From Erysipelotrichaceae bacterium (GTDB taxonomy: Bacteria; Bacillota_I; Bacilli_A; Erysipelotrichales; Erysipelotrichaceae): 42,802 bases of DNA. The position numbers were made by a program, and so were the translations under genes. The notes under the pieces are model-generated. The model did not search any database and was not told the DNA's origin. It saw only the letters and a list, made by a program, of their open reading frames with translations. Numbering within the stretch: position 1 is the stretch's first letter; the number at the start of each line of letters is the position of its first letter. Positions 26,486-34,506 of this stretch are shown one piece after another. Location: assembly GCA_017404205.1 (NCBI GenBank), contig JAFRCV010000015.1:1-42802 (forward strand), written 5' to 3'.

Positions 26486-26833
26486 TTAACGAACTTCTTT
26501 GATTCTAGCTGATTTACCAGCACGATCTCTTAGATAATATAATTTAGCTCTTCTAACTTTACCTACTCTTACAACTTCAATATTATCAATCAATGGTGAA
26601 TGAACTGGGAATGTTCTTTCAACACCTACACCATTAGATAATTTTCTAACTGTAAATGTTTCACCAATACCACTACCCTTAATACGGATAATAATTCCTT
26701 CAAATGCTTGAATACGAGTTTTGTCGCCTTCCTTAATCTTTACGCCAACTCTTACAGTCATACCAGGACGTAATTCAGGAAGATCAGATTTCATTTGTTT
26801 TTTAGTAATTTCATTAACTAAATTTAGATTCAT
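26486..26833 (-). CDS. rplS: Ribosomal protein L19
   Basis: 115 residues. [59 protein letters not shown] and [17 protein letters not shown] are diagnostic. L19 sits at the 30S-50S interface. AAAAGGAG precedes the ATG. It has its own promoter, separate from trmD upstream. Confidence 0.98.
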   Translation of the reverse strand: MNLNLVNEITKKQMKSDLPELRPGMTVRVGVKIKEGDKTRIQAFEGIIIRIKGSGIGETFTVRKLSNGVGVERTFPVHSPLIDNIEVVRVGKVRRAKLYYLRDRAGKSARIKEVR

Positions 26834-26942
26834 CTTTCTTCTCCTTTTAACATGTATTAATTACTGCTCATATTCTTAAAGAAAAGCGGAACAATAATGC
26901 GAAACGCTTAATTATGATATAACAATTATCTTAATTAATCAA
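26834..26942 (-). promoter_or_regulatory. rplS promoter and leader
   Basis: TTGATT (26937-26942), 17 nt, TATCAT (26914-26919), the -35 overlapping the stop of the Cof-type gene. The leader of about 75 nt has an AAGCG/CGCTT stem near its 5' end. L19 leaders exist in Bacilli; I cannot confirm a match. Confidence 0.5.
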
Positions 26943-27759
26943 GAAAACCTTCATCTTTTAAGAAATGATATAGCCCATCTTCCAAAACGCTAGGATAATG
27001 ATATGCGATTTCTTCATCATCGCATTTGACATCGTCACCCAATAATAAACCTGTTCCTTTTTTAAGAGCTGGTAAATCGCTTTCGGCATCGCCAACACAC
27101 AATATTTCTTTTGGATCAATATTAAGTATTCTTGAATATTCCAAAACCGAACGTCCTTTATTTATTCCTTTTGGAACAATTTCCATAACATCAACGCCTG
27201 ATAAAAAGAAATCTATCTTATCATTTTTCAAATTTTCAATCTTTTTAAGAAAATCTTCTTTTCTTTTTAATTCAAAAATAACAACTGTTTTAGGATAATT
27301 CTTTTCATTCTTTTGAAAATCAATTAAACCTGGTTTAGAAAACCTTTGTTTACACCAAAGTTGATATAAATATTCATCGTGGGGATAATGATTAAACAAC
27401 AAGCCATCTGCGCCATTATAAACACACAATGATAAATAATCTTCATTAAAAAATTTGTCTAATTCTTTTATTGTATCAGCACTTACATATGCTAAATAAT
27501 CAGTTGTCTTGTTTCTAACATTATATTTTTCAACTCCATTACAACAAAAGAAATATTCAAAATCATTTTCAAAACTATTAGTATTAAGAACATTTTCAAC
27601 CGCAAATGCTGGTCTTCCAGTATTAATAGATAAGTGATAGCCTTTTTCTTTTAAAACCATTAGAGCCTTTTTTAAATTATCGGTCATCTTTATTTCACGA
27701 TTTACTAAAGTTCCATCAATATCAAATAAAAATGCTTTAATTCTCTTGTTTAAGTTCAT
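26935..27759 (-). CDS. Cof-type HAD-superfamily phosphatase
   Basis: 274 residues. The four HAD motifs are visible: FLFDIDGTLV with the nucleophile Asp, SINTGRP (Thr), GINKGRSVLEYS (Lys) and CVGDAESDLPALKKG (acidic pair). The cap region matches the Cof/YidA group, which dephosphorylates sugar phosphates and flavin or PLP phosphates; the substrate is not readable. It starts 23 nt inside trmD, so it is probably coupled to it. Confidence 0.9.
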   Translation of the reverse strand: MNLNKRIKAFLFDIDGTLVNREIKMTDNLKKALMVLKEKGYHLSINTGRPAFAVENVLNTNSFENDFEYFFCCNGVEKYNVRNKTTDYLAYVSADTIKELDKFFNEDYLSLCVYNGADGLLFNHYPHDEYLYQLWCKQRFSKPGLIDFQKNEKNYPKTVVIFELKRKEDFLKKIENLKNDKIDFFLSGVDVMEIVPKGINKGRSVLEYSRILNIDPKEILCVGDAESDLPALKKGTGLLLGDDVKCDDEEIAYHYPSVLEDGLYHFLKDEGFLD

Positions 27760-28468
27760 TAATGATCTCCTTTAGCAATTCTTTTTCTTCATCATTTAAT
27801 TCTTTTTTATCTAATAAATCCTTTCGATAAAGATATGTATCTCTTAATGACATTTTAAGATTGTATTTTCTTATTTCTTCATGATTTCCATTTGTTAAAA
27901 CAAAAGGAACTTCTTGTCCATCATATTCATAAGGTCTTGTGTATTGTGGATATTCTAATAAGCCATTAGTATAAGACTCTTCTTTTAAGCTATCAGCATT
28001 TATGCCATCATCAATAAGCCTCATTAAAGAATCCATTACAACCATGGCTGCAAGTTCACCACCTGTTAAAACATAATCGCCAATTGATATGTTTTCATCG
28101 ATGTATTTATCGATTCTTGCGTCAACACCTTCGTAATGGCCACAAATAATGACAATATCATCCATTTTTGATAAACGATAAGCATCTTCTTGAATAAAGG
28201 GTTTAGCTTTAGGCGAAGTTAATAAAACATAAGAATTTGGGCTTCGATTATCCTTAATTGCTCTATCTAGTACATCCACTTTCATAAGCATACCTGCGCC
28301 ACCACCATAAGGCGTATCATCAACATGTCGATGCACATCTAATGAATAATCGCGTATATCAACGACTTTAACTTCTACTAAGCCTTTTTCAATAATTCTT
28401 TTAATAATTGATGTATTTAAAAAACTATCAAATTGTTCCTTGAATAATGTCAAAACGGTTATTTTCAT
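27737..28468 (-). CDS. trmD: tRNA (guanine-N1)-methyltransferase
   Basis: 243 residues. It methylates G37 next to the anticodon and so prevents frameshifting. The SAM-binding trefoil-knot region has DDTPYGGGAGMLMK, IICGHYEGVDARID, SIGDYVLTGGELAAM and EYPQYTRP. It overlaps rimM by ATGA. The rpsP-KH-rimM-trmD order is conserved in Bacilli. Confidence 0.97.
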   Translation of the reverse strand: MKITVLTLFKEQFDSFLNTSIIKRIIEKGLVEVKVVDIRDYSLDVHRHVDDTPYGGGAGMLMKVDVLDRAIKDNRSPNSYVLLTSPKAKPFIQEDAYRLSKMDDIVIICGHYEGVDARIDKYIDENISIGDYVLTGGELAAMVVMDSLMRLIDDGINADSLKEESYTNGLLEYPQYTRPYEYDGQEVPFVLTNGNHEEIRKYNLKMSLRDTYLYRKDLLDKKELNDEEKELLKEIINELKQEN

Positions 28469-28959
28469 AAAAGACCTTCCATTTCAACAATATCAATTCT
28501 GGAATTATTTAAATCGACATTTAATATAAATTGTTCAATAAAAGGGATTAATCTTTCTTTATCTCTAACAGTTATTCTTAAGAAATTGTAACGATTTCCT
28601 TCTTCACAGTTTTTTACTTTTCCAATTAGAATTCCATTTTGATAAACATCAAGACCTTTTAAATCACGGAAATAATATTCACCATTTTTTAAGGGCTTGA
28701 TATCATCACTTGATTTATAAATAAAACTATTTTTATATTTTTCAACAAGATTTATATCTTCATTATTGACAAGTTTAATTAAGATGTTGTTTTTATGAAG
28801 ACGATATTGTTTTACTTCAAATTCTAAATGATTTTCACCAATATAAATCTTTGTGCCTTTTTTAAAACGTTCATCATAAAAATCAGTATATGATTCTACT
28901 TTTAATTCACCATTTATACCATGTGTATTAACTATTTTTCCAATTAGTATATATTCCAT
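28465..28959 (-). CDS. rimM: 16S rRNA processing factor RimM
   Basis: 164 residues from the ATG at 28959, where the family starts (MEYILIGKIVNTHGINGELK). It helps mature the 30S head. The N-terminal RimM domain is followed by a PRC-barrel with YYFRDLKGLDVYQNG and LIPFIEQFILNVD. A longer open frame to 29037 lies inside the KH gene and is rejected. There is no Shine-Dalgarno, but TATAAT lies exactly 6 nt before the ATG, right after the terminator of the KH gene. Confidence 0.93.
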   Translation of the reverse strand: MEYILIGKIVNTHGINGELKVESYTDFYDERFKKGTKIYIGENHLEFEVKQYRLHKNNILIKLVNNEDINLVEKYKNSFIYKSSDDIKPLKNGEYYFRDLKGLDVYQNGILIGKVKNCEEGNRYNFLRITVRDKERLIPFIEQFILNVDLNNSRIDIVEMEGLL

Positions 28960-28965
28960 AAACAA

Positions 28966-28998
28966 ATTATATAAAAAAGAGATGTATTTTACATCTCT
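28966..28998 (-). terminator. Terminator of rpsP-KH fused with the rimM -10 box
   Basis: Minus strand AGAGATGTA-AAA-TACATCTCT (perfect 9-bp stem) and six T residues (28973-28998), with the KH gene stop at the hairpin base. TATAAT (28966-28971) starts 2 nt after the T-run and lies 6 nt before the rimM ATG. Confidence 0.8.
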
Positions 28999-29245
28999 AT
29001 AGTGCTTCAAATTTAACCGTGATTCTTTTCTTTTCAATCTTTGAAGCTACTTGTAACATTTGACGAATTGAATTAGCCATTGTACCTTGTCTACCAATTA
29101 ATCTAGCTATATCTTCGCTTTGGGCATAAACATATAATAGAATTTCATTATCATTTAATGATTCCATTTGTTTAACCATCACGCCTTCGCTATCAGAACA
29201 AATTGGTTTAACAATGTTCAATAATACTTTTTCAAGATCAATCAT
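28997..29245 (-). CDS. khpA: KH-domain RNA-binding protein KhpA/YlqC
   Basis: 82 residues, a single KH domain with VYAQSEDIARLIGRQGTMAN, where the GRQG loop binds RNA. It is found next to rpsP in most Bacilli and pairs with KhpB/Jag in others to control cell division transcripts. Its ATG shares a base with the rpsP stop. Confidence 0.9.
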   Translation of the reverse strand: MIDLEKVLLNIVKPICSDSEGVMVKQMESLNDNEILLYVYAQSEDIARLIGRQGTMANSIRQMLQVASKIEKKRITVKFEAL

Positions 29246-29517
29246 TATTTAGCGGCTTTCTTACCATCTGCATATTTTTTCATAACACCTTGTTTAGTTA
29301 AGATATTACGAACTGTATCAGTTGGAAGTGCTCCATTATTTAACCATTTAAGAACTTTTTCTTCGTCAATATTTACAGTAGCAGGATTTGTCTTAGGATC
29401 ATAATTACCTACAACTTCAATCTCGCGGCCATCTCTTCTATCTCTAGAATCAGAAACTACTACACGATAGAAAGGAGACTTTTTAGCACCCATTCTTTTT
29501 AATCTAATTTTTACCAT
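29245..29517 (-). CDS. rpsP: Ribosomal protein S16
   Basis: 90 residues, start at 29517 ([20 protein letters not shown]) with AAGGAGG 6-7 nt upstream. [20 protein letters not shown] and [15 protein letters not shown] are diagnostic. S16 is needed for 30S assembly. Confidence 0.98.
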   Translation of the reverse strand: MVKIRLKRMGAKKSPFYRVVVSDSRDRRDGREIEVVGNYDPKTNPATVNIDEEKVLKWLNNGALPTDTVRNILTKQGVMKKYADGKKAAK

Positions 29518-29562
29518 AATAATCCTCCTTGACTTTATTATCTTTACATATTTATAGAATAC

Positions 29563-29583
29563 TGTCAAGTATTTTTACTTGAC
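29563..29583. promoter_or_regulatory. Inverted repeat and -35 box upstream of rpsP
   Basis: GTCAAGTA-TTTT-TACTTGAC is a perfect 8-bp hairpin placed right after the SRAP gene stop. It overlaps TTGACA (29563-29568, minus strand), which is a likely -35 for rpsP; the matching -10 is weak (AAAGAT at 17 nt). It may act as both a hairpin at the end of the ffh transcript and a promoter element. Confidence 0.5.
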
Positions 29584-29584
29584 A

Positions 29585-30127
29585 TCAAAATAAAGATATT
29601 TCTTCATTGACTTGATTAATCACAAATTCCTTATCCATTATTTCCATATTTTTATTCAATAAATAATCTTTAATTTCTTCCAAATTCAAGACTAGCGGTT
29701 GGCGATTATGAATGTGTTTAAATGAATCGTTAGCTTCTTTAGTAATAATCAACAATTCATTATCATTGTTATAGATAGCTGCTAAATACATATAATCTTC
29801 TTTAAAACTTATGAGATATTTGTTTTTATATTCATCCCATTCATAAAAGCCATCACATATTAAAACGCAACGATTATCTTTAATGCCCTTGTAAGTATTT
29901 TTATCTTTTATTGTTTCTATACGAGCATTAATTTGAAAAGTTTTATTTTTGATACCCCACTTCTTAACAGCTAAATCTAATTTAGAGCCAACATTCATGA
30001 TACATAAAACTTTATCATTAGGAAAAATCTCACCTGTCTTATAAGTGAGATTTAATTGTTTAGTCCTTTGTTTAATTATTTTTCCTATTTGGTTATCATC
30101 AACACCAAAATGATATCTACCACACAT
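29585..30127 (-). CDS. SRAP/HMCES-family abasic-site shielding protein (YedK-like)
   Basis: 180 residues. It forms a thiazolidine link through Cys2 with abasic sites in single-stranded DNA, protecting them. MCGRYHFG gives Cys2 after Met removal; INARIETIKD, ICDGFYEWDEY and KHIHNRQPL contain the conserved Asn, Glu and His. The ATG overlaps the ffh stop by one base (TGATG), so its production follows the SRP protein, an unusual partner. Confidence 0.93.
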   Translation of the reverse strand: MCGRYHFGVDDNQIGKIIKQRTKQLNLTYKTGEIFPNDKVLCIMNVGSKLDLAVKKWGIKNKTFQINARIETIKDKNTYKGIKDNRCVLICDGFYEWDEYKNKYLISFKEDYMYLAAIYNNDNELLIITKEANDSFKHIHNRQPLVLNLEEIKDYLLNKNMEIMDKEFVINQVNEEISLF

Positions 30128-31440
30128 CAGAATAGACCTTTAGTCATTGATGAAAGTGATCTCATCATTTTCTTTGATCTTTCAAATTGATTAATTACTC
30201 TATTTACATCATCAACGCTTGTTCCACTACCTTTAGCTACCCTTCTTTTGTGTGTTCCACGCATTATCGAAGGATCTTTTCTTTCTTCTTTTGTCATTGA
30301 TTGAATGACAGCTTTAGTAACTTTTGTAGCCTTATCAGCATCAGCATCATTTATTTTGCCACTAAAATCACCAAGTCCTGGAATCATGCCCATAATTGAA
30401 GATAAAGGACCTAATTTTTTAGTTTGTTCTAATGAATATAGCATATCATCAAGGGTCATCTTGCCAGATAACATACGCATCGTCATTTCTTCAGCAGCTT
30501 TTTCATCAAATTCTTCTTGAGCTTTTTCTACTAACGAAACAACATCGCCCATTCCCAATATACGATCAGCTAATCTATCAGGATGGAAAACATCAATATC
30601 ACCGATCTTTTCACCTACACCTGTATATTTTATTGGCACACCAGTAATCGCTTTTACTGATAAAACAGAACCGCCTTTACTATCGCCATCAAATTTAGTA
30701 ACAACTAGTCCCGTTACATTTAGTCTTTCATTAAAAGTCTTGGCTACATTGACAATATCTTGTCCGGTCAAAGCATCAACTGTTAACAATATTTCGCAAG
30801 GGTTTGTAGCTTTCTTGATGTTTTCTAGTTCTTGCATAAGGGCATCATCAATTTGAAGACGACCAGCAGTATCTATTAAAACTACATCAAAGCCTTCATT
30901 TTTTGCGTACTTGACACCCTCAATACTTGTATTTAAGGCATCAACAAACAATCCTCTCGAAAATACTTCTACATTAATTTCATTTCCAAGTGTCTTAAGT
31001 TGTTCAATAGCAGCTGGTCTAACAACATCCCCAGCAATCATTAAAACCTTTTTACCTTCCTTACGCATTAAATTAGCGATTTTAGCTACTTGGGTTGTTT
31101 TACCTGTACCTTGTAGACCAACAACCATCATCACACTTAAGCCACTAGAATTGTATTTTATTGAGTTGTCATCATCACCTAATAATTTAATAATTTCATC
31201 ATGAACAATTTTTACTAATAGTTGTCCTGGATCAATAGCGTTTAAGACATCTTGGCCTTCTGCTTCTTTAGAAACAGACTTTAAAAAATCTTGAACAACA
31301 CCATAATTAACATCAGATTCAAGTAAGGCAACTCTTATTTCTTTTAGCGTTTCTTCCATATTGCGTTGCGATAATTTGCCTTTGCCAGCAATATTACGCA
31401 TTACCTTGGTTAAACGATCTTGTAATGAATTAAAAGCCAT
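30127..31440 (-). CDS. ffh: Signal recognition particle protein Ffh/SRP54
   Basis: 437 residues. It binds nascent signal sequences and the FtsY receptor. NG domain: MMVVGLQGTGKTTQVAKIA (G1), GDVVRPAAIEQL, VVLIDTAGRLQID, VVTKFDGDSKGG. The M domain has DFSGKINDADADKATK and a methionine-rich end (KMMRSLSSMTKG). The start MAFNSLQDRLTKVMRNIAGK fits the family. There is no Shine-Dalgarno; TATAAT lies exactly 6 nt before the ATG. The usual partner ylxM is not beside it. Confidence 0.97.
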   Translation of the reverse strand: MAFNSLQDRLTKVMRNIAGKGKLSQRNMEETLKEIRVALLESDVNYGVVQDFLKSVSKEAEGQDVLNAIDPGQLLVKIVHDEIIKLLGDDDNSIKYNSSGLSVMMVVGLQGTGKTTQVAKIANLMRKEGKKVLMIAGDVVRPAAIEQLKTLGNEINVEVFSRGLFVDALNTSIEGVKYAKNEGFDVVLIDTAGRLQIDDALMQELENIKKATNPCEILLTVDALTGQDIVNVAKTFNERLNVTGLVVTKFDGDSKGGSVLSVKAITGVPIKYTGVGEKIGDIDVFHPDRLADRILGMGDVVSLVEKAQEEFDEKAAEEMTMRMLSGKMTLDDMLYSLEQTKKLGPLSSIMGMIPGLGDFSGKINDADADKATKVTKAVIQSMTKEERKDPSIMRGTHKRRVAKGSGTSVDDVNRVINQFERSKKMMRSLSSMTKGLF

Positions 31441-31446
31441 ATCTAA

Positions 31447-31477
31447 ATTATAAGAAAAACCTTGTCTATAAACAAGG
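31447..31477 (-). promoter_or_regulatory. ffh promoter overlapping a hairpin terminator
   Basis: TTGTTT (31470-31475), 17 nt, TATAAT (31447-31452), then 6 nt to the ffh ATG. The same stretch forms CCTTGT-TTATAG-ACAAGG (31460-31477) followed by TTTTTC, a short intrinsic terminator for the transcript coming from ssb. The promoter therefore lies in the terminator. Confidence 0.7.
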
Positions 31478-31500
31478 ATTTAAAGCTTAGCATAATAAAT

Positions 31501-31557
31501 AAAAGACCGATATTGTGTAGTGAACTAAATGGTGTCCACTGTCTTGTTCGGTCTTTT
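31501..31557. repeat. Nested stem-loop between ssb and ffh
   Basis: AAAAGACCGA (31501-31510) and TCGGTCTTTT (31548-31557) form a perfect 10-bp outer stem. Inside, AGTGAAC / GTCCACT (about 31519-31541) form a second 7-bp stem with one G-T pair. Ends rich in A or T make it a possible bidirectional terminator, but the long structured loop is unusual. The inner piece resembles ends of IS3-type elements (…GTGTCCACT), so a MITE-like relic is an alternative. Confidence 0.55.
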
Positions 31558-31618
31558 AGATTTAAAACCCTAGGATTATTTAAATCATTTAATTAATCAA
31601 ATGCCAGTTGCTTGATTA

Positions 31619-31924
31619 TTAAATATATTCAATTCTTTCACCTACAAGTTCTGTTTTATATGATGGTTCTCCATTATCTTTTAGGTACTTGTTTTCTTGT
31701 AGGCGCCCTTTGACGATAACTCTAGAACCTTTTTTCATCTTTTCACAGACATCTTCAGCAATTGTTTTAAAACATGTAATTTTGAAATTGTCTGTATCTT
31801 TACCTTCGGCAGTTTTGTAGTTCTTTTCAACACTTAATAGTAAATTACAGTATTTATTACCACTTTCTGATTCAAGTAAAGTAGGTTTTTCTAGAGCTGT
31901 TCCGTAAAACTTAAATTCGTTCAT
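31619..31924 (-). CDS. Short single-stranded DNA-binding protein
   Basis: 101 residues, an OB-fold with FYGTALEKPTLLESESGNKY, NFKITCFKTIAEDVCEKMKK and GSRVIVKGRLQENKYLKDNG. It ends shortly after the OB domain and lacks the acidic DDDIPF-type tail by which the main SSB recruits repair proteins. It is not in the usual rpsF-ssb-rpsR setting, so it is probably a second, specialised SSB. AGGGGG lies before the ATG. Confidence 0.85.
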   Translation of the reverse strand: MNEFKFYGTALEKPTLLESESGNKYCNLLLSVEKNYKTAEGKDTDNFKITCFKTIAEDVCEKMKKGSRVIVKGRLQENKYLKDNGEPSYKTELVGERIEYI

Positions 31925-31949
31925 ATACCCCCTTTCTATCCCTGTAACA

Positions 31950-31975
31950 AAAAAATAACATCAAAGTGATGTCAT
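31950..31975 (-). terminator. Terminator of the M16 peptidase operon
   Basis: Minus strand TGACATCA-CTT-TGATGTTA, an 8-bp stem with one G-T pair, followed by TTTTTTT. It lies 29 nt after the ymfH-like stop and before ssb. Confidence 0.85.
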
Positions 31976-32003
31976 TAATTATCATATCTATATCAACTTT
32001 TAA

Positions 32004-33278
32004 TTATTTGTCTTGTGGATATACGTGGATAAGTGCAAAATTATCTGTATTCAAGTCTTCTTTAATTTGTCTTAAAGCATCAACATCAATATCTTTCATT
32101 ACTTCTAATATATCAAAATAATCAAAGCCATTTAAATAATCACGAATATAAAAAGATCCAAAAATGCCAATATCATTAAAAGGCCTAAATGAAGCGCCAA
32201 TATACTGTCTTTTTATCTGATTGAGTGATTCTTCATCAATTAAATCTTCATTTAATTCATTATCAATTAATTCTTTAAGATTAATATCATCACTTTCGCA
32301 TAAGAATAAGATATTTGCATAATTCATATCAAAATCAACATCATAAGCAAAATAATCGTTTATAATTCCTTCATCTAGCCATTTTTGATAATGAGGATTA
32401 AATGGCGAGAAATATAAGCGCATTAAAATATTCATGCATCTTTCTTTATATGCACAATCTTTTTTATCTTTAAAATCAGCTTTCAATTTTAAAGCATAAA
32501 CATGTTTAGCTTTTTGAATATTCATTTTAAAAGAGTATTCTTTTCTATTAACTTCAAGAGGCTCTTTTTCAAAAACAGTTATTGATTTAATAATCTTTCT
32601 TTCAAATGTTTTTTTAGATTGATTGCCCTTAATAGTTTTAATTATTTCATTTGGATTATTTGGGCCAACAACAAGCAAAACCATATTACAAGGATGATAA
32701 TTTAAACTATACGCAAGTTCTAATTCACCCTTTGTTATTGAATTAATGCTTTCGATACTACCGCCAATATCATATATTAAGGGATATGTGTGATATAAGG
32801 ATTTGTATGTCTCTTCAAGTAATCGACTTTCAACTTCTTGTTTATGCATCATTACTTCTTGAATGATGATGCCTTTTTCTTTTTCAACAGATTCTTCGTT
32901 GATATCTAAATCTTGAACAAAATCTAATAATAAATTTAATGGTTCTTTAATGTCTTGATTTGTTGTTTGAAAATAATAAACGGTTTCATTATATGAAGTA
33001 AAAGCATTTATATCGCATCCTAAATTAGAAAATAAATCAAAGATATTCTTTTCTTCACTTTCAAATAGTTTGTGCTCTAAAAAATGAGCTACGCCAGGAT
33101 TAAAATAAAAATCTTTATCTAGATATTTCTGATGCAAATTCAAAGCTCCGAAATTAGTTCCAATTCCCACAAACGACGATATAAAGTTCGGTTTATGAAA
33201 GATTAATACTTCTAAACCATTATCAAGTATTTCTTTATAATATGTTTCATCAAATTGTTTATTATATATCTTGTTCAT
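32004..33278 (-). CDS. M16-family zinc peptidase, active member (YmfH-like)
   Basis: 424 residues. The inverzincin motif HFLEH is at residues 65-69 with the downstream Glu in EKGIIIQEVMMHKQEVESRL. The following GSIESINSITKGEL and LVVGPNNPNEI are typical. It probably forms a heterodimer with the inactive partner encoded just upstream, as in Bacilli ymfF-ymfH. It overlaps that gene by 17 nt with AAAGGAAAA as Shine-Dalgarno. Confidence 0.9.
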   Translation of the reverse strand: MNKIYNKQFDETYYKEILDNGLEVLIFHKPNFISSFVGIGTNFGALNLHQKYLDKDFYFNPGVAHFLEHKLFESEEKNIFDLFSNLGCDINAFTSYNETVYYFQTTNQDIKEPLNLLLDFVQDLDINEESVEKEKGIIIQEVMMHKQEVESRLLEETYKSLYHTYPLIYDIGGSIESINSITKGELELAYSLNYHPCNMVLLVVGPNNPNEIIKTIKGNQSKKTFERKIIKSITVFEKEPLEVNRKEYSFKMNIQKAKHVYALKLKADFKDKKDCAYKERCMNILMRLYFSPFNPHYQKWLDEGIINDYFAYDVDFDMNYANILFLCESDDINLKELIDNELNEDLIDEESLNQIKRQYIGASFRPFNDIGIFGSFYIRDYLNGFDYFDILEVMKDIDVDALRQIKEDLNTDNFALIHVYPQDK

Positions 33279-34506
33279 TTAGTTTTCCTTTTAATAAATA
33301 TGTCAAACGATGTTTATATTGTTTAAATACATTCGATATATCTTCAACACTGACACTTAGTAACTTATTTTCAAGTTCTTCTAGAGTTAATACTTTTCCA
33401 TTTAATTCATCTCTAACTATGCCATTTTTTAATTGTGAAAAATCATCTTGTTCAGATCTCAAAGCATCTATTATCATCTTTTTAGATAATTCTAATTTAT
33501 TTGGATCATAATCTTTATTGATTAGTCTTTGAATTTGAATATCTACTTGTTTAACAACTTCTCTATAGTTTTTTTCATCAATAGCAGTTGAAATAACAAC
33601 GATACCGTTGTGCTTTGAGTATTCAACATTGATGTAATAACATAATGACAACTTTTCTCTAACTTCTTCAAATAATAGAGATGTTGGTAGATTGCCAAGC
33701 AAGATATTTCCTAAAGCATAAGCCTCATATGATGAATCGTGTCTTGTGAATGGCGTTTCATAGACAATATCTAAAATTGATTGTGATATTTCTTTTTCTT
33801 CAATTGTTTCGTTGTGATTTTTAAGCTCTATCGCCTTATTAGTGATTAAGAATCTTTTATTATTCTTAAATGTTTTTACAAATTCCAACATTTCATCATC
33901 ATAATCGCCAAATAAGAAAACATCAACAGCGAAATCTTTTAATAAAGAATTATAAATATTTACAATATCTTCTAATTTAATATCTTTTATTTCTTCAATG
34001 TAAGTATTAGCTTGAATTTCTAATTCTTTATTGTCCTTGGCTAAAATTTCAAATACATGTTTATAGGCATAATATGAAGGCTGATCATATCTACGTGTTA
34101 AATCATCAATACTATTTCTCTTAAATTCTTCTAATAATTTTTCATCAAAGTAGCAATTAAAAAAACATTCTTTAAAAAAGTCTATAAAATCATTAGTCTT
34201 AATTCCTTCAATAAACTTTGGATTGACAAAAGCATAATCAATATTTAGCACTAAAACATCACCATCAACAAGAGATTGACAATTAAAAGTTGTTGCATAT
34301 AGATTACTCTTTTGTCTCATCATAGCTTCTTTATTAGGATAATTCTTTGAATATTCGCCTAAAAAGAATTTAAGTAATCTTAAACACAAACGATTCTTAA
34401 TTGAATAGGGAATAGTAAAGGTCAAATAAAAATCAATCGTCTTGTACTTATTGTTTTTAAATAAATATATATTATCTTCTTTTTTATAAGATATTTTATT
34501 GTTCAT
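33262..34506 (-). CDS. M16-family peptidase, inactive partner (YmfF-like)
   Basis: 414 residues. The M16 fold is recognisable (TIPYSIKNRLCLRLLKFFLG, LFEEVREKLSLCYYINVEYS, DYDPNKLELSKKMIIDALRS) but HxxEH is missing at the N-terminal position, so it cannot bind zinc. In M16 pairs the inactive subunit gives the second half of the chamber and the Arg/Tyr pair (here REKLSLCYY). It ends 11 nt inside the start region of its neighbour's transcript order and begins 11 nt inside the CNNM gene end. Confidence 0.88.
   Translation of the reverse strand: MNNKISYKKEDNIYLFKNNKYKTIDFYLTFTIPYSIKNRLCLRLLKFFLGEYSKNYPNKEAMMRQKSNLYATTFNCQSLVDGDVLVLNIDYAFVNPKFIEGIKTNDFIDFFKECFFNCYFDEKLLEEFKRNSIDDLTRRYDQPSYYAYKHVFEILAKDNKELEIQANTYIEEIKDIKLEDIVNIYNSLLKDFAVDVFLFGDYDDEMLEFVKTFKNNKRFLITNKAIELKNHNETIEEKEISQSILDIVYETPFTRHDSSYEAYALGNILLGNLPTSLLFEEVREKLSLCYYINVEYSKHNGIVVISTAIDEKNYREVVKQVDIQIQRLINKDYDPNKLELSKKMIIDALRSEQDDFSQLKNGIVRDELNGKVLTLEELENKLLSVSVEDISNVFKQYKHRLTYLLKGKLNEQDI

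Noticed and set aside
26440-26523. Longer N-terminus for lepB
   Set aside because: It lies across the rplS stop and terminator, and the signal peptidase fold begins at the chosen ATG.
28960-29037. Longer N-terminus for rimM
   Set aside because: It would read through the KH gene end and a terminator; RimM proteins start at the chosen Met.
31441-31618. SRP 4.5S RNA gene next to ffh
   Set aside because: Neither strand shows the conserved GGAAGCAGCC/GGTGCTG core of SRP RNA; the hairpins are better read as terminators or a mobile relic.
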